NCBI GenBank assembly: GCA_003550325.1
Contig: QKWP01000238.1
Location: forward strand, 242,614 to 306,613
Length of the DNA stretch: 64,000 nt
Direction of reading: 5' to 3'
DNA from: Gigaspora rosea
Lineage: Eukaryota > Glomeromycota > Glomeromycetes > Diversisporales > Gigasporaceae
Within the stretch, counting starts at the first letter, position 1. The number at the start of each line of letters is the position of its first letter. The position numbers were made by a program, and so were the translations under genes. The notes beneath the pieces were generated by a model. The model ran no database searches, had not been told where the DNA came from, and worked only from the letters and a program-made list of their open reading frames with translations. Of the stretch, positions 10,671-21,460 are shown in pieces.

Positions 10671-11022
10671 CAGTACAGAACAGTAAAAGATATCCAATCT
10701 ATATATAAAGACACCAATCTTGGGTGCATATATAATCAATTCTGATTGGCTAATTTTTGTACAATAGATTTTGATTGGCTAAAAACCTATATATATTTTC
10801 TTTTTTTTTATATTAAATGCCAATTTTTTAAACTCATATAAACTTTAATGCTTTATAACTTCTTTAAAATTAAAAATAAGAAAAATTCCTCTGACAAAAA
10901 TGTAGTTTATCTAAAAATTTATCAATTTGTTAAAGGGTTTTTTGATTTAATTTTTTTAAAAAAGTTATAACAATTTAAAGTTTTATAAATAACAAGTGGA
11001 TGTCTTTTACTGTCTAGTACTG
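10671..11022. repeat. MITE, 352 bp, CAGTAC TIRs, TA target duplication
   Basis: The ends CAGTACAGAACAGTAAAAGA and, from the right, CAGTACTAGACAGTAAAAGA match for about 25 bp and continue .ATCCA. TA dinucleotides flank both ends, suggesting mobilisation by a Tc1/mariner-type enzyme. It has the same TIR family as 11581-12022. Confidence 0.75.
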
Positions 11023-11242
11023 TACATACAAAAATCGGCAGTTTATAAAACAAGTTAGAATAATTTTAAAAATTAAATTAGTCGAAAACAATATAAAAAT
11101 TGATCTTTAATCTTTTGTAAATATAAACAAGAATATTTCAATATATTTTTCAATTTTCAATATTATAAAATTTTGCAAGGTGTTGTTAATTTTTACAAGA
11201 TGATCTATATAAATAATTAACTCTAATTGGTTAGAATCTATA

Positions 11243-11533
11243 TACTATAAACTGCCATATAAAAGATCCTCCATGATAGTAGACCCACCATGTATCATCC
11301 CTAGGTCTACAATATAGATTGAGATTTTTGTAAAAGATAAAAGACCCGGGTATACTATTAGGCTAAACATTCAAATAGCTTGAAATTAAAATGTAATTCA
11401 TACAGTATTACTTGCTATATTTATATTGACCAGTACTGGACTCCTATCTGTACAATAGATCCATGGGTCTACTATCAGGTTTAAAATTAAAAAAATGTAA
11501 CAGATCTGGGTCTTTATATGGCAGTTTATAGTA
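11243..11533. repeat. MITE, 291 bp, TACTATAAACTGCC TIRs
   Basis: The left end TACTATAAACTGCCATATAA and the reverse complement of the right end match for about 26 bp. Inside, words such as AGACCCGGGT, GATCCATGGGTCTAC and GGTCTACAATATAG link it to the elements at 22301-22485 and 26642-26889. Confidence 0.7.
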
Positions 11534-11580
11534 ATCATATGATTATCATATGATTTGCATGATTTGCAATATGATTACTA

Positions 11581-12022
11581 TAGTACAAAACAGCAAAAAG
11601 CATCCAATTTTTTGAAGGGCGCCAAATTTGGGTTATATAACACAACTTATAATTGGCTAATTTTTTAAGTACCAAATTTGGGTTATATAACACAACTTCT
11701 GATTGGCTAATTTTTATTATGATGCCAAAATTGATTTTTTAATAAAAAGTATTAATTAATAAAATTGTTTGCACATGACTAGCATTAATATGATTGGGTA
11801 ATTTCTTTGCGCCAAATTTCTGTTTTACTATAAAAATTGCTAAATTTTGTCTCTTATAACTCTAGTAAAAAGCAAGATATTAAAAATTTGTTTTACAGAT
11901 TTGTAGTTAAGATTATAAATAATAAATTTGTAAGAGAAATTTTTAAAATAATTATTTGTTATGAAGTTATAAGACTTTAAACAATTGCGAAAAAATTGAA
12001 TATTTTTTGCTGTCCCATACTG
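11581..12022. repeat. MITE, 442 bp, CAGTAC-family TIRs, TA flanks
   Basis: The left end TAGTACAAAACAGCAAAAAG pairs with the reverse complement of the right end, CAGTATGGGACAGCAAAAAA, followed by .ATTCAA. TA flanks both ends. Near the left end a ~40-bp block (GTTATATAACACAACTT, GATTGGCTAATTTTT) is directly repeated. Confidence 0.7.
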
Positions 12023-12186
12023 TATTAAAAACGATCTACATTACACTCTACCCTTAAGTTAAACTTTTTGGCAATCCTAGATACTTTAGAGTAAAGTATC
12101 AAAAATTCTATTTAGTTGTCAATTCTCTCAATTTTTATTTTTTTTGCTATTTATAACAAATACCTAATATAAAGATATGATTAATT

Positions 12187-12451
12187 ATATGGGCTACTAT
12201 TAATAGAAATAAGGCAGATTGACATTTTTAAAAAAAATTAATACCTTAACATTCACAGTTCATATCTTGATTAATTTTGAAGCTATTTTGATGATTTAAT
12301 ATTTAAAAGAAAGCCTATGATCTAAGCTTTCTTTTAAATATTAAATAATCAAGATAGCCTCAAAATCTATTGAGATATGCGCTGTGAAAGCTAATGTATT
12401 ATTTTTTTTTAAAATGTCAATCTGACTTATTTTTATTGACGGCAGCCCATA
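12187..12451. repeat. Full-length hairpin element, 265 bp
   Basis: The two halves are reverse complements nearly to the centre. The left outer part ATATGGGCT.CTATTAATAG, with AAGGCAGATTGACATTTTT inside it, is mirrored on the right. The centre (12315-12345) contains the inverted pair AAAAGAAAGC/GCTTTCTTTT. No open frame lies inside. It is a foldback-type MITE. Confidence 0.75.
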
Positions 12452-12731
12452 TGACAAATTTCCAATGAATATCTGATTAATTTGCTAGAAGCAACATCAG
12501 AAAACAAATTTTCTTAACAATTTATTATAATAATTTATTAACTGCTGTTTGAAATATATATAAAATATGTATATATTTATATAAATAACTTTTTATAATG
12601 GTACTATTATTATTATAGAAAATTAATTGCCTGATTTTAAAAAAAAATTGGCCAACTTAGACAAAAATTAATCTTATCTCTTAGCCATATTTTTTTTATT
12701 ATTGGTTAGGATTACTATAGCCCAATAGGAG

Positions 12732-13950
12732 CTATGTTGCTTGACTATTTAAGACTTCCTGTTGAACTACGTAAAGATCAATTGTAAAATTACCATTAAT
12801 TATTGCAGGAGGGGGAGGAGCACCCAATGGTGTGTATCCAATGGTTGGAATTGGAGGATCATAGAATACATCATTTATTGGGATGTTGACCTGATATGCG
12901 GGAATACCCGGTGCATTGCATGCAGTGGGGTTATTATTACCTTTTGCACAGTCCCAAATGCCACTATCATTTAAGAATATATATTATATATTATAAGTAT
13001 CAATAAAAAAAAAGTTAAAAAATAATAAAATACGGTAAACAAAATTTTTTTAATGCTTTGAACTTACTTTTTGAGTTGGTACTCCCTGTCTCCATAATTT
13101 AGCCTAATATTTAAATTATCTTTAAAAAATATACCTATCAATATAAAACAATAATAACAAATTAGTTAAGAATTAATATACCTTCATTGCTCGATTAAAA
13201 TGCCCTTGTGCGTTTCGTGTATTTCGTAAGTTATAAATTTTTATTCCTAATACATATCTCACATAGGGCTGCCTCATCCAAAGTGCACACTTATTCTTCC
13301 ATTTGCGGGTACCTTGACTAATCGCAAGTTCACAAATTATCCTAGCATGAGGAAGTCCCTATAAAAATATAGATATTAGGGACTATATAAAACAGATGAA
13401 AATATATACAAAATCCAAATACTCCTAGGTCGCTTGGGGGAGGGCCAAGAAAGGTAGGTCCAGAATCGGGGCGTGGAACATGTCTACGATGCGGATATAC
13501 TGCAATATCTGGTGCAATTACAAGTCCATCTGCATTTGGTGAAGGATGGTCTATAAAAAGATGTGAGGTATTAGAAATAAATAATAATAACAAAGATCAG
13601 GTAAACTGGAATTCTCTTACCTGGTTGACCAGCGACGATTATTGATGGATTACTGGTAACAACATTACCATTTGGAATATTGAAATATCTTTGCAATAGT
13701 GCAATGACTAATTCATGTTCGGATTTACACATTTCAACGATTAACACATCACCATTATCATACTCAATCTTGTACCCAGACATATCGTAATTTTCAAGAA
13801 ATTTATTATAGTTTTTTATTGATATATCGGAACCGATCTGAAAAGGTAAACTGTATCTACGTGAGTTAACGTTGAGTGGGAACTTAAATAATATGATGCT
13901 CACTCGCTTTCTTCTATAGACCTCTTCGGTAATTTTGGAAATCGAAGCAT
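12732..13950 (-). pseudogene. PD-(D/E)XK, Uma2-like nuclease-fold protein, copy A (frame-disrupted)
   Basis: Six exons fit: 13904-13950, 13621-13850, 13423-13550, 13182-13358, 13068-13103 and 12963 leftwards, all with GT-AG borders and matching phase up to the last exon. The product resembles the Uma2 family (PF05685). An N-terminal strand pair (SGYKIEYDNGDVLIVEM), a helix (HELVIALLQRYFNIP), the metal-site strand PDIAVYP, then ICELAISQ with the expected acidic residue and a lysine in KWKNKCALW follow in the right order. In the last exon the frame differs from copy B by one T in a short T run: the copy ends at 12937 after 8 residues of that exon, while homology continues to 12732. So it is a recent pseudogene or a base-call error. 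The nuclease reading is inference from motif order, and activity is unknown. Confidence 0.6.
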
Positions 13951-14213
13951 TTTGAAAATTACTTGAGAGTAAGTACTAAATAATAAATGTTACGGATCAT
14001 AACGAAATACAGCCATAGTAGTTATTATCTACCAAAATACACGTGACTTATACGATTGGGATTTGAGATACTACATAATTTGAAGAGCTAAAAATATCTA
14101 CTTTGTGCCCCATCTCACAAATAAATTATGCATAACAGATAAATTTATATCAGGAAATATTCTAACACTTTGTTACGTGGGCGAATTATGTATCAATTCT
14201 GATTAAATGTTAA

Positions 14214-15438
14214 TTACTGGCTATCCAAAACTCCCTGCTGAATTTCATAAAGATCAATGGTGAAATTACCATCAAGAATTGCAGGTCGAGGAAAAGAAAC
14301 CAGTGGAACATATCCAATATTTGGAATAGGTGGGTCATAAAACACATCACTTATCGGGATGTTGATCTGATATGCTGGATTACCTGGAGAATTACACCCA
14401 GTAGGTACATTACTACCTTTTTGAACAGTCCCAAAATGCCACTATTTTTTTTTAGGAAAAAACATATTATAAATATCGAAAAAATAAAATAAATAGAATC
14501 TCTAAGCAATTAAACATTACTTTTATAGTTGGCATTCCTTGTCTCCATAATTTAGCCTAATATTTAAAAAAGTTTTTTTAGAATATCAACTACGAAACTA
14601 TAATAAAATGGTCAATAGATACATACCTTCATTGATCGATTAAATTGTCCATGTGTATTTCGTGTAGTTCGTAAATCATAAAGTTTTATTCCTAACGCAC
14701 ATCTCACGTACTGCTGCCTCATCCAAAGTTCACACTTCTTTTTCAATCCACGGTAACTTTGACTGACTGCAACCTCACATACTATTCTAGCATGAGGATT
14801 CTTCCCCTACAAAAGTATAAGTATTAGAAAATTGTATACAAAACAGATAATGACAATATACACCAAATTCAATGCACCCTTGTGTCGCTTGGGGGAGGTC
14901 CAAGTCCAGGATTAGGAGGTAATGGAACGTATGTCTTACTCGGACGTACTGCAGTATCCGGTACAATACTAAGCCCATCTGCATTTGGTGAAGGAAGAAC
15001 TATAAAAAGGATGTAAGATATCAGAAAATCCATAGAAAGTCAAAGATCAAGCAAACTTGAATTTTTTACGTGATTGACCTGAAACGATTATTGGTGGATC
15101 AGCAAATTGGGAACATTAAAATATCTTTGCAATAGTGCAACAACATCTTCACGTTCTTGTGTGCACATATCAATAATAAAAACGTTTCCATTATTATATT
15201 CAAGCTTGTACCCAGATAGTTCACGGCTTTCAAGAAACTTGTTGTAGTTTTTTATCGATACATTGGAACCAATATTAAAAGGTAAACTGCAATTCATGAG
15301 CTAACACTAAGTGGAACTTAAATAAAAGATCAAGTTCTATGATAAAATCATATGTTACCTATTCTCCTCTATAGGTTCCTTTGGAAATCTTGGATGTCGG
15401 AATCGTTCTTGAAGCTTCTTAGTTAAATCACAAAACAT
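14214..15438 (-). pseudogene. PD-(D/E)XK, Uma2-like nuclease-fold protein, copy B (frame-disrupted)
   Basis: This is a tandem paralogue of copy A in the same orientation, about 260 bp away, with the same exon plan: 15359-15438, 15070-15285, 14878-14999, 14627-14806, 14521-14556 and 14214-14441. It starts MFCDLTKKLQERFRHPRFPK. The C-terminal exon is open here (WHFGTVQKG through NGNFTIDLY to a stop at 14214), which defines the family end. Exon 2 carries a net indel of 13 bases relative to copy A just after YFNVPN, so the straightforward frame closes there. The active-site region differs from A: PDTAVRP instead of PDIAVYP, but VCEVAVSQ and KKKCELW are kept. Either both copies are decaying or an alternative splice skips the damaged part. 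Confidence 0.55.
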
Positions 15439-15439
15439 T

Positions 15440-16180
15440 TTGAAAGTTTGAGTAAAAAATACGACGTGTTTTGTAATCGGGTTATCAATCACAAGTCACG
15501 AGATATTTGACAGGTAAATCGGCACGGGATCAAGTAAATCATAATTCAATCACTCTCCGCGGAATACATTTCGGTAGGTAGGCATTTAATACAAACAATT
15601 TTAACCACGAAGCAGTAGAGCTTTATCTTTTGCTTCGTAATTATACAGTAACTAAACGAAATTTATATTTAACTTCCCTCCTCATTTATAGGTTCCAACG
15701 GTTGACTACCTCCTCCTGCATCGGCTATACTAACTGTGGTGAAAAAACATATCGTCTCTATTGTCGTAATAGAACTTTTAGCGGAACCCCGATAGTAAAT
15801 GTGAAAGTGTAGTCATATTCGTGTAACCTATTCGAAACAATGGCATATAATCCTATGTTTACATATGAAATGAAGAAACCCCTTTTGATATATTGCATAA
15901 TGAAAACACATCCGCGAGAGGACGAAAGTATGAGTCGCCGTGAAACAGTAATAATCGAGATCATGGAAATAACGCAAATGATGTGGATGGAGATTCGGGC
16001 CACAACGCGAATGATGTGGGTGGAAAATTTAAGTAACGCGACACACGAATTTCATCTGATTTGACAAATATTACCCAGCCACAAAATATATCTGCATCAC
16101 AAAATGGTAATCGCCATCATCACACCGACCTTCCACATCATATCCTTTATGCTCTTCATTACATGTTGGAATATTCCTGA
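15440..16180 (+). other. Intergenic DNA with an unrecognised coding-like relic
   Basis: From about 15930 to 16180 one plus frame gives an Asn/Asp-rich repeat (GNNANDVDGDSGHNANDVGG) followed by QNISASQNGNRHHHTDLPHH. It is interrupted and has no start, so it looks like a gene fragment. I do not recognise it. The overlapping open frames at 15630-15812 and 15840-16064 have no support. Confidence 0.25.
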
Positions 16181-16489
16181 ATAATCATAATAATCACTAT
16201 ATTTATCGATGTTTTAAAGATAATTGCTCCAATGTGGCATGAATAGCAAGATTTCGTTTTTCTTCTGGATCATTGGGTAATGTAGAAATTGGAAGACGAG
16301 ATTTTTCAGATGCATTTTTGTCTATAGGTAATATGCGTACCTCTGGTAAAGATTTAACATCATTCTTTACCGCATCTTACAAAATAGAGGTATGAGACAA
16401 TGGAATAGAGGAAGTAGAAGTTTATTCGTTCGCTAACATAATTTATGATGTTTTGGATTTGTATATAAGTGAGGCTAGAAATTGCATTT

Positions 16490-16960
16490 GCTCTATATGA
16501 AACTTTGACTAATTTTTTCTACTCCTACTGCACTGAAAAGTGTTCTAATTTTTCTAGCTTTGAGAATTTTATGTCGTAAATTCACATTTGTTATGTCTGG
16601 TAGAAGCTGTTTAATTTCGTGATACACTAAGCTGGTTGCTTTTTTCTTTACCGACTTTGTTACTAACAGAAACTTCATCTATTCTTCTGTCATATTTTCC
16701 AGCAAAGCGATACCAATGTAAAATTGTATCTTGACCAGATCGAATCGCTTTTCGAAATATGTATACTATGGTCTGCGCTGAAACTGGGGATAGAAATGTC
16801 AATATGTATTTGAGTTTTCATCTAGCGTAGCTGAATTATTATCTCCAGTAGTCACGGAAATCTGTTGCTGTAATTCTTGTTCTACAATTAGATTTTTAAT
16901 GGTTTATCAGGCGAATCAATAAGTTCGATATTTTGTTCGGAGATTTTATTACTAGACATA
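16490..16960 (-). pseudogene. Relic of a lineage-specific protein family
   Basis: Minus-strand fragments in different frames read SAQTIVYIFRKAIRSGQDTI, HWYRFAGKYDRRI and then YHEIKQLLPDITNVNLRHKI, KARKIRTLFSAVGVEKISQ. The pattern 'KQLLPDIT.VNLR.K..KARKI..LF..(I/V)G..KI' is, from memory, a C-terminal block of a repeated family of uncharacterised Rhizophagus proteins. The reading frame is broken at least twice and no start remains. Function is unknown. Confidence 0.4.
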
Positions 16961-17009
16961 TCGGTGATTTTTAGTAACGGAATTTCTATTGTGGAACAAT
17001 GAGCTCATC

Positions 17010-17072
17010 GATGGAGTGGGTTATACCTTGGAGTTACTCTGAAGTACTTAATCCATTAATATCCCTAATTGC
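17010..17072. repeat. Fragment of the hAT-like element family found at 21.7 kb
   Basis: The words ATGGAGTGGGTTATACC, TTGGAGTTACTC and CCATTAATATCCCTAA match parts of the element at 21719-22290. Only a short internal or terminal piece remains. Confidence 0.4.
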
Positions 17073-17329
17073 TTATTTATAAAGCGGTATCCGTAATGAT
17101 TACGGTGATATAAGTGTCTCGTATTAAAAGGACCCACTTTCATATAAATAAATTTTGAGTAAATCGAATTTAACATATATCAAAATTTTTTTACTTTAAA
17201 TTCATTTTGTGAATCTTTTTATTATATAAGTTACTTATAATTAACTGTTTTATTGAATATATTTATTCAAAAATGTGACTTTTAATTATGAGGCATCCCA
17301 TATATTCATCAAATGTGAAAAACAAAATT

Positions 17330-17895
17330 TTATAAAGGTAACTTATTTTCTTCTTCTAATTCACTAAATTCTTTTGACCATTTTCTAACTAAAGCAGTAT
17401 ATTTCTCAATAACTTCTCTTTGTTGTGCTATATTTTGTTGTAATCCATTAATTTCCTTTATATATCAAATAATTTATAATTGAAAAAAAAGGCTGTTAAA
17501 ATAATAATTTTTAAAATTTGGTTTGCTTAACAGTAACAGGTAAGATAAAATTATGAAAAATTTACATCTTGTAAAGCAATTTGTTCCTGTTGTTTTTCTG
17601 ATTGAATAATCTTTGATAAGGCTGTTTCTAATTTTTTAGCTATCTGTAAAAATCTAAGAAGATAAACTTTATTCGCTTTGTTTTTTATAATAAATAAATA
17701 TTTAGAATATTTTATTCAATTTAATTAAATATATTATCAAAAAAATTCACCTTTTGATTCATCCTGAGAAGAACGGGATCTTTCAGTATTATCTAAGCCA
17801 TTTGGTACTATTTGTTTTATACATTCGTCAAATTCAGAGTTTAACTGGTTTAGAAGAGATTGCAATGAATCATCAAGAGGTGAGGTAAAAGACAT
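17330..17895 (-). CDS. Mediator subunit Med28-like coiled-coil protein
   Basis: Three exons (17751-17895, 17566-17639, 17330-17455) join in frame to a 114-residue protein that starts MSFTSPLDDSLQSLLNQLN. The N-terminal third has a short helix (SLLNQLNSEFDECIKQIV). The C-terminal two thirds are one long amphipathic helix: ETALSKIIQSEKQQEQIALQ, then DEINGLQQNIAQQREVIEKY and TALVRKWSKEFSELEEEN. The layout and the pattern EQ...DEI..L...I......EKY...VRKW resemble metazoan Med28 (EQVIKEDVSELRNEL, QKHLTKLRHW). Med28 sits in the head module of Mediator. The second intron acceptor was chosen because the first AG would put a stop in frame. A generic coiled-coil protein remains possible. Confidence 0.5.
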
Positions 17896-18191
17896 AATGT
17901 ATTTATATTTACATTCATACATATTTATATGGCTTAAATATTAACATTGTAATATTGTACTACTCAGAAGATAATCAGATAATCAGGATCTGCAAAAAAT
18001 ATTGTAATGTTCATTTTTCGTCTTTTTTAAATTAATTTTAAGCAAATATTTTATTAGGCACTTATATATTTTGGTTTTATTAGACCACGTATTAGAATAA
18101 TTTTTTTTTTTTAAAATGTATTAACTTATTTTTTACAAAGATTATGGTAATTCAAATTTAAAATCGGATAAGTAATTAACAAACCCAAAGT

Positions 18192-18910
18192 TTATTCTTC
18201 GTCACTTGAAGAATTATCATCATCGTCATCTGTATTTCTTATGCGATTTGTATTCACAAAAATTTGGTCATCAGAATCATCCCCGGAAGGCCTTAACAAT
18301 AGTCTATGTAAGAACTTTATTACAAGAAAAATGAAATATATATATATATGTATATGTATTTTTTTTTTTTTTTTTACCTAGTTTGATCTGGAACTTCCTG
18401 ATTTTCAAATTCTTTAGGCCTTTTTTAATTTAAAATATAAATTATAACGATAAATGATATATTTAATTTAATGGTCATTTGATTACATCATCGCGTTTTA
18501 AGATATTAAATATAAATTAATTGTTCCTGACCAGATTCCTTTTGATTTTAAATGTTTTACGTGCTCTGGAAACAATACATGGACAATTTCTCCACCTATT
18601 TTTTTAATCTTATCGGATTCTAAGGGTTCTATAATCACATAACTTCCTGGTAAAAAGAAAAAAAAAATCTTAAAGAGATGACCTTTATATATTAAAGTGG
18701 TGAATTCGAAATAAAATATATACCACGCTTCACCCAAACTAGGCTACGAAATTTCGGTGGTAAGCTGCATAAAGTAACGGTACCTTCATAATATTGAACT
18801 TCATGAAGATTTTTACCACGACTACCTAAAACGCGAGCTATTTTTTGTGTTTCTGTCGGAATTATATTTGATGTAAGAATTTGATTTGTTGTTTTTTGTT
18901 TTCTACCCAT
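18192..18910 (-). CDS. EIF1AD: eIF1A-like S1/OB-fold RNA-binding protein, EIF1AD family
   Basis: Four exons (18724-18910, 18532-18646, 18378-18419, 18192-18303) give 151 residues in frame, close to the ~165 of human EIF1AD. The protein starts MGRKQKTTNQIL. An OB-fold follows: QKIARVLGSRGKNLHEVQYY, LCSLPPKFRSLVWVKRGSYV and IIEPLESDKIKKIGGEIVHV. The family-typical block HVKHLKSKGIWPKEFE lies at the exon 2/3 join. An acidic tail ends DDDDDNSSSDEE. Eukaryotic EIF1AD is a nuclear eIF1A relative linked to 40S subunit maturation. It differs from eIF1A in lacking the long basic N-terminal tail. The short third exon (42 bp) is supported by the W-P codon rebuilt across the junction. Confidence 0.85.
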
Positions 18911-19032
18911 TTGATATCACTATGTAAAGAATTATCTGTAAATCTGGTTTTTTTTTAGCATGTACAACAGGGTATGTAGATCATACTAAATCAGGGGTAC
19001 GTCTTAACTTTAGGGTCGTCCTATATCAGGGT

Positions 19033-19300
19033 TAGATTGGGGTTCGAGGCACGGGTAAAAAATTAGGCATGCCTCTGAAAGCATGTGAGTCAAGGCATAC
19101 TGTAATCGAAAGTGTAGACAGTCAAGCAACGAAAAGCAATTTTTTGTTATAATATTTTCTATACAAAAAGGGGCACGAAGGGCACTTCCAAGCATACTAG
19201 CCAATCAGATATGGCATGCCCAACAGCAGTCCAACAGCTGAAAGGCATGCCTATAGGCATGCCCCCAAAAGGCATGCCCGTGCCTCCGTGCCTTGAACTC
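19033..19300. repeat. MITE rich in GGCATGCC palindromes
   Basis: The ends GTTCGAGGCACGG and, inverted, GTTCAAGGCACGG bound a segment packed with GGCATGCC/AGGCATGCCT words. Similar GCATGCC-rich segments occur at 42158-42428 and 49810-49900. The 64-codon minus open frame inside it is not a gene. Confidence 0.45.
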
Positions 19301-19470
19301 AAGGTTTTAGGTAGTTATATATAAGCAAAATTGCCTTCCCGACATTTTTGATTAACCTAGGTATTTTTCAGGTTTTTTGTTGTTTTGCTTCGCCTATCAC
19401 TATGATCATCAAAATTCTATAATTTGATTGGTGGTTGATCATATACCGTATATGATTTGCCTCCGCTTTA
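19300..19470 (+). promoter_or_regulatory. Promoter-like cassette, copy 1, upstream of the BTB-TLDc gene
   Basis: A TATATATAAG box starts at 19316 and runs straight into AAAATTGCCTTCCCGACATT. A T-rich stretch follows (TTTTTCAGGTTTTTTGTTG), then ATCATCAAAATTCTATAATT and TTGATTGGT, an inverted CCAAT. The 34-base core at 19316-19349 is identical to the reverse complement of 41485-41518. The core lies 254-287 bp upstream of the ATG at 19603, in sense orientation. GGTTTTAGGT precedes the TATA. It could be a core promoter, or a dispersed repeat that happens to lie there. Confidence 0.55.
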
Positions 19471-19602
19471 AATCAGTCAATCATTTCATTTCTGAATTTC
19501 GCGTTTGTAAATTCTAGTTCGCACGATCGCACGACCATATGTTTATAGAAAAATTCTTGCAATTATTTTAAAAATTCATACGTACAATTTATTCGCTCAT
19601 AT

Positions 19603-21460
19603 ATGGCACCATCACACAGATTTTTAACTGACCTTTCTGATGATATGGCCGAATTATTAAATACAGGTGCTGGCTACGATGTTGTAATTCAAGTCGGAGA
19701 GGAACCAAATGTTAAAGAATTTAGAACACATTCAGTAATGCTAGCAGCAAGGTGTCCATATTTTCAAACTGCATTATCAAGTAAATGGGCTAAAAAACAA
19801 GGAGATATTTTTATATTTCGTAAGCCAAATATTTCTCCAAGAACTTTTAAGGAAATTTTAATGTGAGAATTGTTTTTCATTCGTTTCTTGAATTTTCTTT
19901 TTTTTTTTTTTAAAAAAAAAAAAAATAACTATTCTAACAAATTTTTCTTAAAATTACAGATATTTATACACAGGAACAATAGATTTAGCTCAACAAGATG
20001 GCACAGATTTAATAAAAATTCTCGTAGCTGCTGATGAATTAAGCCTTCAAAAAATTGTGGAAGTAATAAAACAATATCTAATCGATAATCAATCCGAACT
20101 TTTAATTAGAAATCCTATTCGGTTCGTTCAATCCGTATTCTTTTATGACATATGCTCTTTTTTAAGAGATTATTGTCTACAAGCTATTTGTGAAAATCCT
20201 CATATTATTTTTGGTTCGTCCGATTATTTATTACTTGATAAATCTCTTCTATTACGACTTTTAAAATGTGAACAACTAGAAATGGAAGAAATTGATATTT
20301 GGATAAGCTTACTTAAATGGGGAATCGCACAAAATTCTTTAACAATTAAGATTGACGAAAGAAATCCTGCAAAAAATTTATTACAATGGACTGACAAAGA
20401 TTTTATTGCATTAAGAGAATCATTAAATGATTTAATTCCACTTATTAGATGGATACACATTTCTTCTAGTGATTTCTTACATAAAGTTCGTCCTTTTAAA
20501 AAACTTTTACCTCAAACACTTTATGAAGAGGTTTTAAGTTATCATTTGGATTCTGATAATAAACCAACTTCACTTGATATTATTCCACGAAAAGGTCCAA
20601 TTTTTGATTCAAATTTGATGGATTATCAACATGCTTGTGCATTAGCAAGTTGGATAAATAATGAAGATAATTATAATTATTATGATAGAACAACAAATCC
20701 TTATAATTTTAAATTATTATTGAGAGCTACTAGGGATGGCTTTGATCCCACAACATTTCATACCTTATGCGATAACAAAGGTGCAACTATCATGGTTTCA
20801 AAACTTTCTTCTACTAGACAATTAATTGGTGGATATAATCCTTTATATTGGTCACCACTTCCTCAACTTTCTGAAAATTCAAGTATTATTTCTACCAATA
20901 GTCCTAATAATAATAGTACAAGTGGTGGTAGTTGGTGGAAAACTTCTTCAAGTTTTTTATTTTCTTTTAATGATTTAGATTTCAAAATCGCTCGAGTTCA
21001 AAAACCACAATATGCAATTTATTATGATAGAAAATATGGTCCTGGATGGGGATACACTGGAGATTTGATTATTAAAGATTCTGGTTCAATCTATAATAGT
21101 CAAAAATCCATGACATATCCTGATGCATCGAAATTTTTCCCTTATACTACATCATCAGAATATGATATTGATGAATATGAAGTTTTTCAAGTTGTAAAAA
21201 AACCTGGATTTAAACCAAAGAATGATGCAAAATATTATTCTCGTGAGATTATACGTGTGTTGAAGAGACAAAATTGGAATTATTTTTTCAAAATTTTAAT
21301 TATGTCAATAATTATATTACTTATTGGATTGATGATTATTAAATATGAGATTCATTGGAAGATTAATATTATTGTAAAATGGTTTATTATAAATTTATAT
21401 AAATCAATGAATAAGTACGTAAAAAAAATTGGTATTATAGTAAATAGGTATAGACGTTAG
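19603..21460 (+). CDS. BTB-BACK-TLDc protein with C-terminal membrane helix
   Basis: Two exons (19603-19862, 19960-21460) join in frame to 586 residues. The BTB domain is at about 10-125 (YDVVIQVGEE, FRTHSVMLAARCPYFQTALS, then IYLYTGTIDL just after the intron). A BACK-like helical region lies at about 130-260. The TLDc domain is at about 320-510 (NFKLLLRATRDGFDPTTFH, DNKGATIMVSKL, LIGGYNPLYW). A long Ser/Asn insert (NSPNNNSTSGGS) lies in the TLDc. BTB-TLDc proteins are strongly expanded in Glomeromycotina; BTB domains usually recruit Cul3. Unusually, residues about 531-550 (ILIMSIIILLIGLMII) look like a membrane helix with a basic Lys/Arg-rich tail, predicting a tail-anchored form. The substrate is unknown. 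Confidence 0.85.

Larger units (their letters stand above)
10618..12056. repeat. Outer MITE (TTAAGGGTATAGTGTAAT ends) filled by three nested MITEs
   Basis: The left end (from 10618) and right end (to 12056) are inverted over about 21 bp with two mismatches. Everything in between is accounted for largely by three other inverted-repeat elements (10671-11022, 11243-11533, 11581-12022). That order implies sequential insertion into the outer element. Confidence 0.55.

Noticed and set aside
15758-16064. Two overlapping open frames on opposite strands
   Set aside because: Neither has recognisable content or splice support; the Asn/Asp-rich relic lies in a third frame.
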